Shown one piece after another: positions 10,640-21,387 of a stretch of DNA of 64,000 nucleotides. Under the pieces are notes generated by a model. It did not search any database. It worked only from the letters and a program-made list of their open reading frames with translations, and was not told where the DNA came from. How positions within the stretch are numbered: position 1 is the first letter of the stretch; each line of letters starts with the position of its first letter. The stretch is from NCBI GenBank assembly GCA_963753135.1, contig CAVWBA010000005.1, positions 124,001 to 188,000 of the forward strand. Reading direction: 5' to 3'. Source of the DNA: Roseiarcus sp963753135 (GTDB lineage: Bacteria > Pseudomonadota > Alphaproteobacteria > Rhizobiales > Beijerinckiaceae). A program made the position numbers and the translations under genes.

Positions 10640-11341
10640 TCATGCCGGAAGCGTCGCTGCGGAAACGGGCTCGTCCTCGATCCTGCCCGAGCGCATGCGG
10701 ATGACCCGGTCGCAGCGCGAGGCGAGCGCAGCGTCATGTGTGACGAGCGCCAGCGTCGCTCCGCGTCGCGCAGGCAGATCGAACATCATATCGATGATGG
10801 CGCGCCCGGTCGTCTCGTCCAGATTGCCCGTCGGCTCGTCAGCGATAAGCAACGAGGGCCGTGGGGCGAGCGCGCGGGCCAGCGCCACGCGCTGCTGCTC
10901 GCCTCCGGACAGCTGCGCGGGATAATGAGCAAGGCGGTTGCCGAGACCCACCTGCTCGAGTTCGGCCCGCGCACGTTCGCTCGCGTCGCTTGCGCTGGCA
11001 AGCTCGAGCGGCGCCGCAACGTTTTCGAGCGTGGTCATGGTCGGGATCAGGTGGAAGGACTGGAACACGATGCCGATGCGCTGCCCGCGAAACCGGGCCA
11101 AGGCGTCTTCGTTCAGGGCACCGAGCTTGACGCCGTCGATCTCAACCTCGCCCTTATTCGGCCGCTCGAGGCCGGCCATGATCATGAGCAACGTCGATTT
11201 GCCGGAGCCTGAGGCCCCGACGATGCCGACCGCCTCGCCTTTGCCGATTGCCAGATCGACATCGCGCAAGATATGCACGCGAGCCGCCCCGCTGCCGAGA
11301 CTGAGGTCTACGCCGCGCATCGCGACCGCAGGAAAGACCAT
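10640..11341 (-). CDS. ybbA: ABC transporter ATP-binding protein of the YbbA/LolD type
   Basis: A 233-residue ATPase with Walker A GASGSGKST near 42-50, a Q-loop in VFQSFHLIP, the signature LSGGEQQRVALARAL and Walker B LLIADEPTGNLD. The LIPTMTTLENV segment is typical of the LolD/MacB group. It would power the YbbP-like permease encoded just downstream on the same strand after a repeat-filled 140-base gap. It is divergent from the TesA-like esterase gene: the two start codons share the same few bases around 11341, so both must use a compact shared promoter region. Confidence 0.93.
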   Translation of the reverse strand: MVFPAVAMRGVDLSLGSGAARVHILRDVDLAIGKGEAVGIVGASGSGKSTLLMIMAGLERPNKGEVEIDGVKLGALNEDALARFRGQRIGIVFQSFHLIPTMTTLENVAAPLELASASDASERARAELEQVGLGNRLAHYPAQLSGGEQQRVALARALAPRPSLLIADEPTGNLDETTGRAIIDMMFDLPARRGATLALVTHDAALASRCDRVIRMRSGRIEDEPVSAATLPA

Positions 11342-12012
11342 TGCTTGAGCACCTTAAAACCGGGTCGCCCTCATATGGGCATTTGCGGCTCCTCGTCCAG
11401 GCGCTGGCCTTCGCGGCGGTGCTCGCGCTGATTCCGCACGCCGCCGCGGCGCGCACGCTTCGCCTTGTGGCCCTGGGCGACAGCCTGACCGCTGGATATG
11501 GTTTACCGCCCGGCAAGGCTTTTCCCGACCGGCTTGAAGCGGCGCTCCGGGCCAAAGGCTGGGACGTCAAGGTCATCAACGCCGGCGTTTCCGGCGATAC
11601 TGCTGCGAACGGCCTCGCCCGCTACGATTGGGCGGTGCCCAAAGACGCCGACGCGCTGATCGTCGAGTTCGGGGGCAACGACATGCTGCGGGGCATGAAG
11701 CCCGAGGCGACGAAGAAGACGCTGGCGGCGATTCTGGACAAGGCCCGCGCCGCCCATTTGCCTGTACTCCTAGCCGGCATGCGGGCTGCTCCCAACCTCG
11801 GCGGCGAATACGCGGCCGAGTTCTCCCCCATCTATTCGGCCTTGGCGACAAGTTACGACGTTTTGCTCTATCCGTTCTTCCTGGACGGCGTAGCGGGCGA
11901 TCCGAAGCTCGATCAGCCGGACGGTCTGCACCCGAACGCCCAAGGGGTCGACGTCATCGTCCAGAAGATTCTGCCCTCGGTCGAGGCGCTCTTGAAGCAG
12001 GCGAACCGGTAG
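11341..12012 (+). CDS. tesA: TesA-type arylesterase / acyl-thioesterase (GDSL, SGNH hydrolase)
   Basis: Periplasmic hydrolase with a signal peptide (helix LVQALAFAAVLALIP, cleavage after HAAAA). The four SGNH blocks are present: GDSLTAGYG (catalytic Ser), the Gly of NAGVSGDT, GGNDMLRG (Asn) and DGLHPNAQG (Asp and His). The TTG at 11341 has AGGAAAG 5 bases upstream. A TTG at 11383 would give a shorter signal peptide. Neighbourhood with ybbA-ybbP repeats the known tesA-ybbAP arrangement, which suggests that esterase and exporter work on the same lipid-like compounds. Confidence 0.9.
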   Translation: MLEHLKTGSPSYGHLRLLVQALAFAAVLALIPHAAAARTLRLVALGDSLTAGYGLPPGKAFPDRLEAALRAKGWDVKVINAGVSGDTAANGLARYDWAVPKDADALIVEFGGNDMLRGMKPEATKKTLAAILDKARAAHLPVLLAGMRAAPNLGGEYAAEFSPIYSALATSYDVLLYPFFLDGVAGDPKLDQPDGLHPNAQGVDVIVQKILPSVEALLKQANR

Positions 12013-12046
12013 CCATCGGCTGCCGGTCACCTCACGGAGGAACTCA

Positions 12047-12912
12047 TTGTCGAGCGGCCGCCACATTCTCACCTTGTCGTGCGTCAACCGGCCGGGGATC
12101 GTCGCGAAAGTCTCCGCCGCGCTGTTCGACGGGGGCTTCAACATTCTCGACGCTCAGCAGTTCGACGATGTCGAAACCGGCGACTTTTTCATGCGGGTCG
12201 TATTCAACGCGAGCGCGCCGGAGACGAATGTCGAAGAGCTTGCGCGAGACCTTCAAGGCGATCGCGATGGGCTTTGCAATGAGGTGGTCCATGCGGTTCG
12301 GTCGACCAGCTGAAGCGCGTCGCACTCATGGTCTCGCGCTTCGACCATTGCCTGGTCGATCTCCTCTATCGCTGGCGCAGCGGCGAACTCCGGATGGACC
12401 CGGTCGCGATCGTCGCCAACTATCCGCGCGACACCTACGCCCACATCGATTTCGGCGATATTCCGTTTCACTACCTGCCGATCAGCAGAGAAACCAAGAT
12501 GGAGCAGGAAGCTCAGGCCTGGGAGATCATCAAGTCCGCAAAAGCCGATCTCGTCGTTCTCGCGCGCTATATGCAGATCTTGTCGGACGGCTTCGCCGCC
12601 AAGCTCCAAGGGCGATGCGTCAACATCCATCATTCGTTCCTGCCCGGATTCAAGGGCGCGAAGCCTTATCACCAAGCGCATGTGCGCGGCGTGAAGCTGA
12701 TCGGCGCGACGGCGCATTTCGTCACCTCCGATCTCGACGAGGGCCCGATCATCGAGCAGGACGTCGAGCGCATCAGCCACCGCGATACGCCCGAGGACCT
12801 CGTGCGCAAGGGGCGCGACATCGAGCGCCGCGTGCTCGCCCGCGCCATCGCCAACGTGCTCGAGGACCGGGTGCTCTTGAACCACGGCAAGACCGTGGTG
12901 TTCGAGGGGTGA
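12047..12912 (+). CDS. purU: formyltetrahydrofolate deformylase (frame-interrupted)
   Basis: Hydrolyses 10-formyl-THF to formate and THF, supplying formate for purine synthesis and balancing one-carbon pools. An ACT-like domain is at the N-terminus (LTLSCVNRPGIVAKVSAALFDGGFNI). The formyltransferase-like domain follows, with VSRFDHCLVDLLYRW, ARYMQILS, the catalytic NIHHSFLPGFKGAKPYHQA and ATAHFVTSDLDEGPII. Two frame changes, near 12250 and 12310, are needed: the middle frame reads AIAMGFAMRWSMR, as the family expects, before returning. The TTG start at 12047 is supported by GGAGG about 8 bases upstream. It precedes msrB and hemH on the same strand. Confidence 0.86.
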
Positions 12913-12996
12913 GTAACTTGAGGCCTCCCGCTGAACGTATAGTGCGTGCCGCCAACGCCGAAGGCGCCTATATTAGGGTTCGGCAAGGAGGATTTC

Positions 12997-13409
12997 ATGA
13001 AACAGGACCGTTTCCCCGTCACCCACACCGACGCCGAATGGCGCAAGATTCTGACCCCCGAGCAATATGAGGTCATGCGCGGCCACGGCACCGAGCGGCC
13101 CGGCAGCTGCGCGCTCCTGTACGAGAAGCGTCGGGGACGCGTTCGTTTGCGCCGGCTGCGGGCAGCCTTTGTTCGAGAGCAAGACCAAGTTCGAGAGCGG
13201 CACCGGCTGGCCGAGCTTCACACGTTCCGGTGGAGGGCGCCGTGGAAACGAGCGTCGACAACAGCTATGGAATGACGCGCACCGAAGTGCATTGCTCGCG
13301 CTGCGGCTCGCATCTCGGCCATGTCTTTCCGGACGGACCGCCGCCGACCGGGTTGCGCTATTGCATCAACGGAGTCGCGACAACTTTCATGCCGGCCGAT
13401 GCGCACTGA
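12997..13409 (+). CDS. msrB: peptide-methionine (R)-S-oxide reductase (frame-interrupted)
   Basis: Repairs methionine-R-sulfoxide in proteins. The protein is spread over three frames. The start is WRKILTPEQYEVMRGHGTERPGSC from the ATG at 12997, behind AAGGAGG. The zinc-site and substrate region is FVCAGCGQPLFESKTKFESGTGWPSF. The end is VDNSYGMTRTEVHCSRCGSHLGHVFPDGP plus GLRYCINGVA, with catalytic Cys in RYCING. Breaks are near 13128 and 13230. All zinc-binding CxxC pairs and the catalytic Cys survive, so a working gene with assembly indels is the best reading. Confidence 0.85.
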
Positions 13410-13464
13410 CAAGCGGGGCCCGCGGCCGGACGCGGCGCTCGCCTGAACCAAGACGCGCGGCCCC

Positions 13465-14520
13465 ATGAACATCTCGAAACTGCCGAAGGAAGCCCGAACC
13501 GCTCGCCCGGCGGCCCATCCGCCGGCGCCGAGCGGCAGGGTCGGGGTGCTGATCGTCAACCTCGGCACCCCCGAGGGGACCGACTATTGGTCAATTCGGC
13601 GCTATTTGAAGGAGTTCCTTTCCGACCGCCGCGTCATCGAGACGCCGCGCGCGCTTTGGGCGCCCATCCTGCAAGCCATTCTCCTGCGGCGTCCGCACGC
13701 CAAAGGACGCGACTACGACGCGATCTGGAACAAAGAGCTCAACGAAGGGCCCCTGAAGACGATCACGCGGTCGCAAAGCGAAAAGCTTGGGCTTAAGCTA
13801 CGCGATCTCGACCGCGAAATGGTCGTCGACTGGGCGATGCGTTACGGCGCGCCGCCGATTGGCGAACGCATCAAGGCGCTCCAGGCCGAAGGCTGCGACC
13901 GCATTCTCGTCATCCCCCTCTATCCGCAATACTGCGCCGCCTCGTCCGCGACCGTCGGCGACAAGGCGTTCGAGGCTTTGCAGTCCATGCGCTGGCAACC
14001 GGCCATTCGCGTGGCGGCGCCTTACTACGACGATCCCGTCTATATCGATGCGCTCGCTCGCTCCGTCCACGCCGGCCTCGCCGGGCTCGATTTCGAACCC
14101 GAGATTCTGCTCGCCTCGTATCATGGCATCCCGCAGACCTATTTCGACAAAGGCGATCCCTACTTCTGTCATTGCGCGAAGACGACGCGGCTTTTGCGCG
14201 AGGCGCTCGTCATGAGCGACGAGCGCTTGCGCATGACGTTTCAGTCGCGGTTCGGCCGCGGCGAGTGGCTCAAGCCCTATACGTCTCAGACCTTGCGCGA
14301 ACTCGCGTCCCAGGGCGTCAAGCGCGTGGCGGTCCTAACACCGGGTTTCTCGGCTGATTGCCTGGAGACGCTGGAGGAAATCGGCGTCGAGAACGGCGGC
14401 TATTTCCGCGAGGCCGGGGGCGAGTGCTACGCCGCGATTCCGTGCCTCAATGATAGCGCCGACGGCATGGCTGTGATCGAAGCCGTCGCGCGCCGGGAAC
14501 TGAGGGGCTGGGCAGAGTAG
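13465..14520 (+). CDS. hemH: ferrochelatase
   Basis: Inserts Fe2+ into protoporphyrin IX, the last step of protoheme synthesis; membrane-associated. The 351-residue frame is intact. It shows VGVLIVNLGTPEG at the start, IPLYPQYCAASSATV in the middle, the active-site His in LLASYHGIPQ and the FQSRFGRGEWLKPYT signature near the end, followed by VLTPGFSADCLETLEEI. Length matches bacterial HemH (about 320-360). A Pro/Ala-rich 25-residue leader precedes the conserved part. The next gene on this strand is far away, beyond a repeat-rich gap. Confidence 0.96.
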   Translation: MNISKLPKEARTARPAAHPPAPSGRVGVLIVNLGTPEGTDYWSIRRYLKEFLSDRRVIETPRALWAPILQAILLRRPHAKGRDYDAIWNKELNEGPLKTITRSQSEKLGLKLRDLDREMVVDWAMRYGAPPIGERIKALQAEGCDRILVIPLYPQYCAASSATVGDKAFEALQSMRWQPAIRVAAPYYDDPVYIDALARSVHAGLAGLDFEPEILLASYHGIPQTYFDKGDPYFCHCAKTTRLLREALVMSDERLRMTFQSRFGRGEWLKPYTSQTLRELASQGVKRVAVLTPGFSADCLETLEEIGVENGGYFREAGGECYAAIPCLNDSADGMAVIEAVARRELRGWAE

Positions 14521-14523
14521 CCC

Positions 14524-14575
14524 TCCTTACCCTTCTCCCTCCGGGGGAAGATGGCCCGAAGGGCTGGATGAGGCC
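14524..14575. repeat. CTTCTCCC-type palindromic repeat after hemH
   Basis: CCCTTCTCCCTCCGGGGGAAG, then GGATGAGG, follows the hemH stop by a few bases. It has the same build as the copies at about 10508, 30661 and 30926 and may act as a transcript end. Confidence 0.6.
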
Positions 14576-14839
14576 CGCCTTGAAGCCCGAGACGGTTCGC
14601 GCGAACCCTTGTAACAGAGGAAGGTGGTATTGGAGGAGGTTCCGGAGGGAACCACCCGCCCCGGGCGGCCACCCGGAGCAGGGGCGCCGTTGGTCGGATC
14701 GTAAACCCTCGCGCTTTCAGGGCTGCGGGTGAGCAGGATCTCCGCCGGCTTCTTCCTCAGACCCGGATAGGTTGCCGGAACTTTGGGTTCGTTTGCAAGG
14801 CGGGGTCGAAGAGATGGGAGAGACGACCAGAACTGTTGG
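14576..14839. other. gene-free stretch in a repeat-rich gap
   Basis: The whole gap from hemH to 15254 is about 730 bases. This part has an open minus-strand frame of some 160 codons, but that frame runs through both the neighbouring repeat and the IS remnant, so I do not accept it as a gene. There is a GC-rich inverted region near 14655-14680. Another CTTCTCCC-like stretch lies at about 15085-15130, after the IS remnant. Confidence 0.5.
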
Positions 14840-15054
14840 CCGATGTGCAGGGATCGACATTGCCTAGGCGACGCTGACCTTTGCCCTGACCGACGAGGTG
14901 GTTGGCGCGCGGAAATGCGCCAACGCCGCACGAACGAAGAGCGATGACCGCGCTCCTTAAGGCCGAGGGCGTGCGGCGTGTCGGCATGGAGGCGACCGGC
15001 GTCTATCACCTGGAGACGGCCGACGAGCTTCGCTCATGGCCGCCCACCGTCTAA
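14840..15054 (+). mobile_element. IS110-family transposase N-terminal remnant
   Basis: The translation gives CAGIDIA, a stop, then ATLTFALTDEVVGARKCANAARTKS. After one frame change it gives AMTALLKAEGVRRVGMEATGVYHLE, ending at TAA 15052-15054. The first Asp of GID and the Glu of MEATG are the N-terminal catalytic acids of IS110 DEDD transposases, and the ARKCANA...GVRRVGMEATG spacing is typical. Only about 70 of the usual 320-400 residues remain, with one stop and one frame change, so it is dead. No terminal ends were found. Confidence 0.7.
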
Positions 15055-15253
15055 GGATCGAAACCCCATGAGGCGCTCACAAACATCATCCCCTTCTCCC
15101 TTTCGCCACCCGAACCGCCCTTCACCGCAGGGCGAGCGACAGTGACTAGCCCCCCTCCAAACACAAAAATGCGATTCCTTCACACGCTCCTCGGCGGGGA
15201 TGACAACAGGAGCGTTATGGGCCGCGCGGCGAGGAATGAGAGCCTAGCGCCGC

Positions 15254-15919
15254 CTACCCCATATGCTTGCGCAAAAATCCGATCGTGCGCGTCCAGGCGA
15301 GTGCGGCGCTTGGGGCGTCGTAGCTCTCGCGGTGGTCGCAGTTGAAGCCGTGATCGGCGGGATAGATGTGGACCTCGACGTCCGGGTGGGCGGCAGCGAC
15401 TTCCTTCACGCCTGCGATTGGGATGTGCTGGTCCTTCTCGCCGAAGTGCAACTGCGTCGGGACCTTAGGCTTCAAGTCCTTAAGCCCGATGATCCCGCCG
15501 CCGTAATAGCCGACTGCGGCGCTCAAACCCGGAAGCCGCCCCGCCGCCGACCACGCGACGGTGCCGCCGAGGCAGAAGCCGACGATGGCGACCTTGCCGC
15601 CTTCCTTGGCGACCTCGATGGCGGCGGCGACGTCGCGCAGCACTTGTTCGCGGTCAATTCTGCCGGCGATCGCCATGCCGCGCGTTCTCGCCTCCGCGTC
15701 GTAGCCGGTCTCGAAATTGGGTTCGACATGCTCGAAAATCGCTGGAGCGACGGCGAGATAGCCCTCGGCCGCGAACCGGTCGGTGACCTCCCGGATGTGC
15801 GAATTGACGCCGAAAATCTCCTGGATCACGACAATTCCGCCGCGCGGGGCGCCTGCGGGATCGGCGCGCCAGGCGCGAATCGGGCCCGCGCCTTCCGGCT
15901 TCAGTTCAATCCAGGCCAT
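15254..15919 (-). CDS. dienelactone hydrolase family protein
   Basis: An alpha/beta hydrolase of 221 aa. Family members include carboxymethylenebutenolidase, which opens dienelactone in chlorocatechol breakdown. Triad residues are visible: Cys116 in VGFCLGG, Asp163 in GEKDQHIP and His190 in PADHGFNCDHR, and the early VIQEIFGVN motif is present. The real substrate cannot be told from sequence. The next upstream gene, an EamA transporter, ends 27 bases away on the same strand, so they may be cotranscribed. Confidence 0.92.
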   Translation of the reverse strand: MAWIELKPEGAGPIRAWRADPAGAPRGGIVVIQEIFGVNSHIREVTDRFAAEGYLAVAPAIFEHVEPNFETGYDAEARTRGMAIAGRIDREQVLRDVAAAIEVAKEGGKVAIVGFCLGGTVAWSAAGRLPGLSAAVGYYGGGIIGLKDLKPKVPTQLHFGEKDQHIPIAGVKEVAAAHPDVEVHIYPADHGFNCDHRESYDAPSAALAWTRTIGFLRKHMG

Positions 15920-15946
15920 GTCGATCTCCTTAGGGTTAAGCGGCGC

Positions 15947-16876
15947 CTAGCGTTGAGCGCTGCTCGAGCTTCTTTGCGCAATCGCGATGCCCCCGACAAC
16001 TAACAAGAGCGCGAGGACATGATAGGGGGCGAAGGGCTCGCCCAAGATGGCAACCGCCATGATGGCTCCGAACACCGGCACCAGATTGACGAACACGCCC
16101 GCTCGTCCAGGCCCGATGAGCTCGACCCCGCGCATGAACGTGAGCTGAGCGAGGAACGCCGGCCCGAGCGCCGCGTAGGCGAGCGCCAGAAGGCCGCCTA
16201 CGGTCGGCCAAACGAATCCGCCCGACATGATTTCCCAGATCATCAGCGGAACGGAGGTGACGAAGGCGGCGAGCGCCATGGCCGCCAGCATGCTCGTCTG
16301 GGCGACGTGCGGGCGTTGGCGAAGGCCGATCGTGTAGCCGGCGAACAGCACCACGCCCACGACCATCATGACGTCGCCGCTATTGAAGGCGAGCGCCGCG
16401 AGCCGCGCCGGATCGCCTTGCGCGGCAATGACGGCGACGCCGATCATGGTGATGCAGGCGCCGACCGCCTGCAGGCCGGTGAACCGAACCCCAAGGAACA
16501 GCCGGGCTCCAAGCAAGACAAGCGCGGGGATGGCGCCCTGGATGATCGAGAGATTGAGCGCGCTCGTATGATGGGCCGCGACATAGAAAAGCGCGTTGAA
16601 GGCCGTGAATCCGGAAGCGCCCATGATGGCGAGATAGAGCCAGCGCGACCGCAAAGCCGGCCAGTCCTGACGCAGCGAAGGGCGGGCGGTGATGAGGATG
16701 GGAATGAGGGCCACCGCCCACCGCAGCGTGACCAGTGTCATGGGCCCGATTTGGCCGACAGCCAGCCGCCCGACGACCGAGTGGCCGGCCCAGACCAGCG
16801 TCGTCATCATGAGCAAGAGGATCGGGCTCGCCCAGACCGATTGAAGCCCGGTCCGTGGCGCGGTCGCGTCGGTCAT
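15947..16876 (-). CDS. EamA/DMT-superfamily membrane transporter
   Basis: A 309-residue integral membrane protein with about ten hydrophobic helices arranged as two EamA repeats. The first starts LLLMMTTLVWAGHSVVGRLAVGQIGPMTLVTLRW. The second ends ELIGPGRAGVFVNLVPVFGAIMAVAILGEPFAPYH, the usual last-helix signature. DMT proteins export metabolites such as amino acids or nucleosides; no substrate can be assigned. It lies between a LysR regulator gene and the dienelactone hydrolase gene on one strand, and could be under that regulator. Confidence 0.88.
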   Translation of the reverse strand: MTDATAPRTGLQSVWASPILLLMMTTLVWAGHSVVGRLAVGQIGPMTLVTLRWAVALIPILITARPSLRQDWPALRSRWLYLAIMGASGFTAFNALFYVAAHHTSALNLSIIQGAIPALVLLGARLFLGVRFTGLQAVGACITMIGVAVIAAQGDPARLAALAFNSGDVMMVVGVVLFAGYTIGLRQRPHVAQTSMLAAMALAAFVTSVPLMIWEIMSGGFVWPTVGGLLALAYAALGPAFLAQLTFMRGVELIGPGRAGVFVNLVPVFGAIMAVAILGEPFAPYHVLALLLVVGGIAIAQRSSSSAQR

Positions 16877-17047
16877 GAGGGTCTTCGGCTTTCAAGGATC
16901 GCCCGCAATTTCACGTTCGACCGGAAGCGGGGCGTGACCGTGAGGGGGGACTGGCGCCGGCATAAGCCCGGCGGCGGCGGAAGGCAAATTCGCGCAAGAG
17001 AGCCGAACCGAAAAGGATCGGCTCAAACGAGCGGCGTCGGGCCGGGA

Positions 17048-17920
17048 TCAGGCGGCCTGGCGCGCCTCGCCGACGATCGTCTCGCGGATCGCTTCGGCGA
17101 GCGCCCTGGCTTCTTCGCTCGGACGGCCCGGCGCGTGGATGAGACCCATCCGGTTTAAGGGCAATTCCGGCAATCCCTCGGCGCGGCCGAGAACCTTGAG
17201 GCCGGGACCGACCAGCGATAAGGGCAGGATCGTCGCCGCCAGTCCCGAGCGCAAGAGCGTGCCGATGGCGCTGAAGTTCTTGGAGTAGAACCGCGTCCGC
17301 GTCACGCCCGGCGCCGCGGTCAGCGCCTGCTCGGTCGCGCGCCGCCAGCAACAGGTCGGGCTGCCGAGCGCAAGCGGGATCGGCGCTCCCTCCTCGACCT
17401 GGAACCGGTCGGAAGCGACCCAGACCAGCGGCTCCTCGCGCAGAAGTTCGAGCCCTTTCAAGCCCTCGTAGTCCGTGATCAGCGCCAGATCCAGCGCTCC
17501 CGCGGCGACCTGAGGCGCAAGGTCGGTCGACGACTCGCAATTGACCGAGACCTCAACCAGGGGATGGCGGCGATTGAAGCGGGCGAGGATGTCGGCCAGG
17601 AACGATTCGGCGTAGTCGTCTGGGATGCCAAGGCGAGCAGCGCCCTTGAGGCCCTTGCGCGACAGCGCGGCAAACGCCCCCGCCTCGACCTGGACGATGC
17701 GGCGGGCGAATTCGATCAACCGCTCGCCCTCATCGGTGAGCCTCGCGCCACGTCCCTGCTTGACGAACAGGGCGCAACCCAATTGTTCCTCGAGACGTCG
17801 GATGTGCATCGAGACGGCGGACTGGGTCTTGTGCACTCGCTCGGCCGCCTTGGTGAACGAGCCGGTGTCGACGATGGCGAGAAACGAGCGCAACTGGTCG
17901 GTGTCGAGCATGGAACCCAT
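17048..17920 (-). CDS. LysR-family transcriptional regulator
   Basis: A 290-residue regulator. The N-terminal winged helix (residues 4-62) contains FLAIVDTGSFTKAAERVHKTQSAVSMHIRRLEEQLG, the standard LysR recognition helix. A co-inducer-binding domain follows with VSVNCESSTDLAPQVAAGALDLALIT. The start could be the ATG at 17920 or the ATG at 17911 (MLDTDQLRSF); the second matches the family length better. A 9-base inverted repeat stands just upstream in the divergent gap to the DUF1127 gene, a normal place for LysR self-control. The inducer is unknown. Confidence 0.93.
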   Translation of the reverse strand: MGSMLDTDQLRSFLAIVDTGSFTKAAERVHKTQSAVSMHIRRLEEQLGCALFVKQGRGARLTDEGERLIEFARRIVQVEAGAFAALSRKGLKGAARLGIPDDYAESFLADILARFNRRHPLVEVSVNCESSTDLAPQVAAGALDLALITDYEGLKGLELLREEPLVWVASDRFQVEEGAPIPLALGSPTCCWRRATEQALTAAPGVTRTRFYSKNFSAIGTLLRSGLAATILPLSLVGPGLKVLGRAEGLPELPLNRMGLIHAPGRPSEEARALAEAIRETIVGEARQAA

Positions 17921-17928
17921 CCGAAATT

Positions 17929-17967
17929 TTGATCGGTTACTCTACAAACATTCGTTGGACCGATCAA
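17929..17967. promoter_or_regulatory. inverted repeat, likely LysR operator
   Basis: TTGATCGGT and ACCGATCAA form a perfect 9-base dyad with a 21-base spacer, 9 bases before the LysR start and about 115 before the DUF1127 start. LysR proteins commonly bind such dyads in divergent promoters. Confidence 0.5.
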
Positions 17968-18081
17968 TGGCGCTCACCATATAGAAAAGCGTCCCGAGAT
18001 AAGCATCCCGAGATGGAAAGACCTTCAACGGCGCGGCTTCGCGCCGAACGGAGAGTCGTCCCTAAAATTAAGGTGACGAAC

Positions 18082-18351
18082 ATGGTTGTGTCCCTTTCAC
18101 ATACAGGCTTCGTGCCGATGAAGGCCCTGTGGCGCGTCCTGACCTGGCCAGCGCGGGTCAGCGCAGCGCGGCGCACGATGTCTCAACTGGCGCAAATGTC
18201 GGAGCACCAGCTGCGCGACATCGGCCTCACTTCCTCCGACGTCAACGACGCGACAGCGCTGCCGCTGGACGCTGACCCGTCCAGCCTGCTCGTGAGGCGA
18301 CGGGCTTGGCGTGGGCGGACTCCTCGCCGAGAAACCGATCTCGCGGCCTGA
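18082..18351 (+). CDS. DUF1127 (YjiS-like) small protein
   Basis: An 89-residue protein. Residues about 21-65 hold the DUF1127 pattern: WPARVSAARRTMSQLAQMSEHQLRDIGLTSSDV. DUF1127 proteins are small Arg-rich proteins; some help RNA turnover or phosphate/carbon regulation in alphaproteobacteria, but none is typical enough to assign a role here. The ATG at 18082 was chosen because the frame upstream of it has no domain character. It is divergent from the LysR gene and 105 bases before malate synthase. Confidence 0.82.
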   Translation: MVVSLSHTGFVPMKALWRVLTWPARVSAARRTMSQLAQMSEHQLRDIGLTSSDVNDATALPLDADPSSLLVRRRAWRGRTPRRETDLAA

Positions 18352-18456
18352 TCCAGACTTAACGCCGCCGCCACAATGCGACGGCGGCGCCTCCCCAAAG
18401 GCGGGGAAAAGGTCTACGTTACGTCCAAGACCCCCCACGCCTTTCCGGAGGACCTT

Positions 18457-20055
<1,599 letters not shown>

Positions 20056-20059
20056 CAAA

Positions 20060-20090
20060 AAAGGGCCGGCTCATCGGCCGGCCCTTTCCT
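20060..20090. terminator. strong bidirectional terminator between aceB and the phosphoesterase gene
   Basis: AAAGGGCCGG and CCGGCCCTTT make a 10-base stem with an 8-base loop. On the plus strand it ends in TTT. On the minus strand it is followed by a run of six T, so it serves both convergent genes. Confidence 0.88.
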
Positions 20091-20116
20091 GAACTTGAGG
20101 CGTCAGACCTGACCCG

Positions 20117-21387
20117 TCAGGCGGCGACCGCAGGCTTAGCCGTCCCGCCCTGCTTGCGGCGATAGGCGGCCGCTCCGGCGAGACCGGCGAACCCAAGGCC
20201 CATCATGACCCAAGTCGACGGCTCAGGAACCGGCGAAGGGATCGCGCCGGACTTGAACAAGTCGCTCAGGTCGTTCGCGCCGGCCGCGCCCCCGAGGAAG
20301 CCGGGGCCTCCGACTTGGAAGATTTCCTGGAGCGTAGCCAGATCCGACGAGTGCGTGTAGTAGATGTCGTTGGTGTAGGCGTTGCCCTTGGCGAGCGGCG
20401 AGATGACGATCTCGGTGCTGGTGTAGCCGGCCGTATCCACTGCGCCCTCGCCCTCGGTCTCATCATTCCAGATCACGATCAGTGCCATTGTCCTGGAACG
20501 CCTGCGACGCTTCGATTTCCGGAACGATGATCGACAGGAAATTGTCGCCTTGCGCGATCTGCTCGGCGTCGGTTCCCGCTTGGTAAGTGACGCCGTCGTA
20601 GGTGAAGTTGGTGTTCAGCGCCGTGTGCATATCGTTATACTGATCTGGCGTGATCAAATTGTAGCGCGCAACCGTATTGTTGTTGAGATCGGTCTGAAGC
20701 TGTTGCAAGGGGGCATAGAACTGCGTTTCAGGGTTGCTCGGCGAAGTGTCCGGCGCTGTAGCAGTCCCGCCATTTGTGGCGGTGAAGAAGAGCTGCCCGT
20801 CGTGCTTGGCCGCAAAGTTATATTGGTGCGAGCCATTGTACGGGTTGGTATAGGCGGCGGACGTGCCGGAGAACGAGCTTGTCGGCACGCTCCATTGGTT
20901 GCTCGGCGCGACGGTGCCGGTCAGGCTGTTGGCGCCAGGGTGATTAACCGTTCCGCTGTTGGGGGCGAGGTCGATGTCCTCCTGGTACGACTTCCAACCT
21001 GAGGCGCCGTATTTGGTCTGCAGAAGGGCGCTCAAATTCGGCGCATTGACGATATTGTTCGGATAGGGGTCGTTGTCGTTGAGCGGCCCATGCGTTCCTG
21101 ATTCCTGCCAGACGTAATTCGGCTCGGAGGGATGAACGCCCGGCACGTTCTGATAGTTGCTGGCGTAGGAGGTCATCGCGGCGTTGGGATTGCCCGGCGT
21201 GATCAGGCTGTTGAGATACGGCGCTGCAGAGTTGCCAAGGAGTTGTTCAGGGGACGTTGCTGGGGCTCGAGGGCTGGGTGAAATTATGGTTTTCGAGGTC
21301 AATGTAGAACACATCGCCGATCTGCTGCGCCTGCGCCGAACTGGCGATCATGATGGCAAAAAGGGAAACGCCGATAGTCTTGGACAT
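20117..21387 (-). CDS. PEP-CTERM phosphoesterase-family protein (frame-interrupted)
   Basis: Exported protein with a signal peptide (ISSAQAQ-like end from SLFAIMIASSAQAQ). It begins its mature part with DVFYIDLENHNFTQP, like the PF04185 phosphoesterase/acid phosphatase family. A long Asn/Thr/Pro-rich middle with LLQTKYGASGWKSYQEDIDL follows, then a metal-site-like VIWNDETEGEGA, and a PEP-CTERM tail (VPEPSTWVMM, helix, YRRKQ). Frame changes are needed near 21254 (a CCCC run) and near 20480. The start at 21387 is preceded by GGAG. It would act outside the inner membrane, anchored or sorted by an exosortase not present in this window. Confidence 0.78.

Noticed and set aside
14527..15009. A 160-codon minus-strand frame after hemH
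   Set aside because: It runs through a palindromic repeat and the IS110 remnant on the other strand.
16019..17158. A 379-codon frame antisense to the EamA transporter
   Set aside because: Charged, low-complexity translation, a mirror of a hydrophobic membrane protein.
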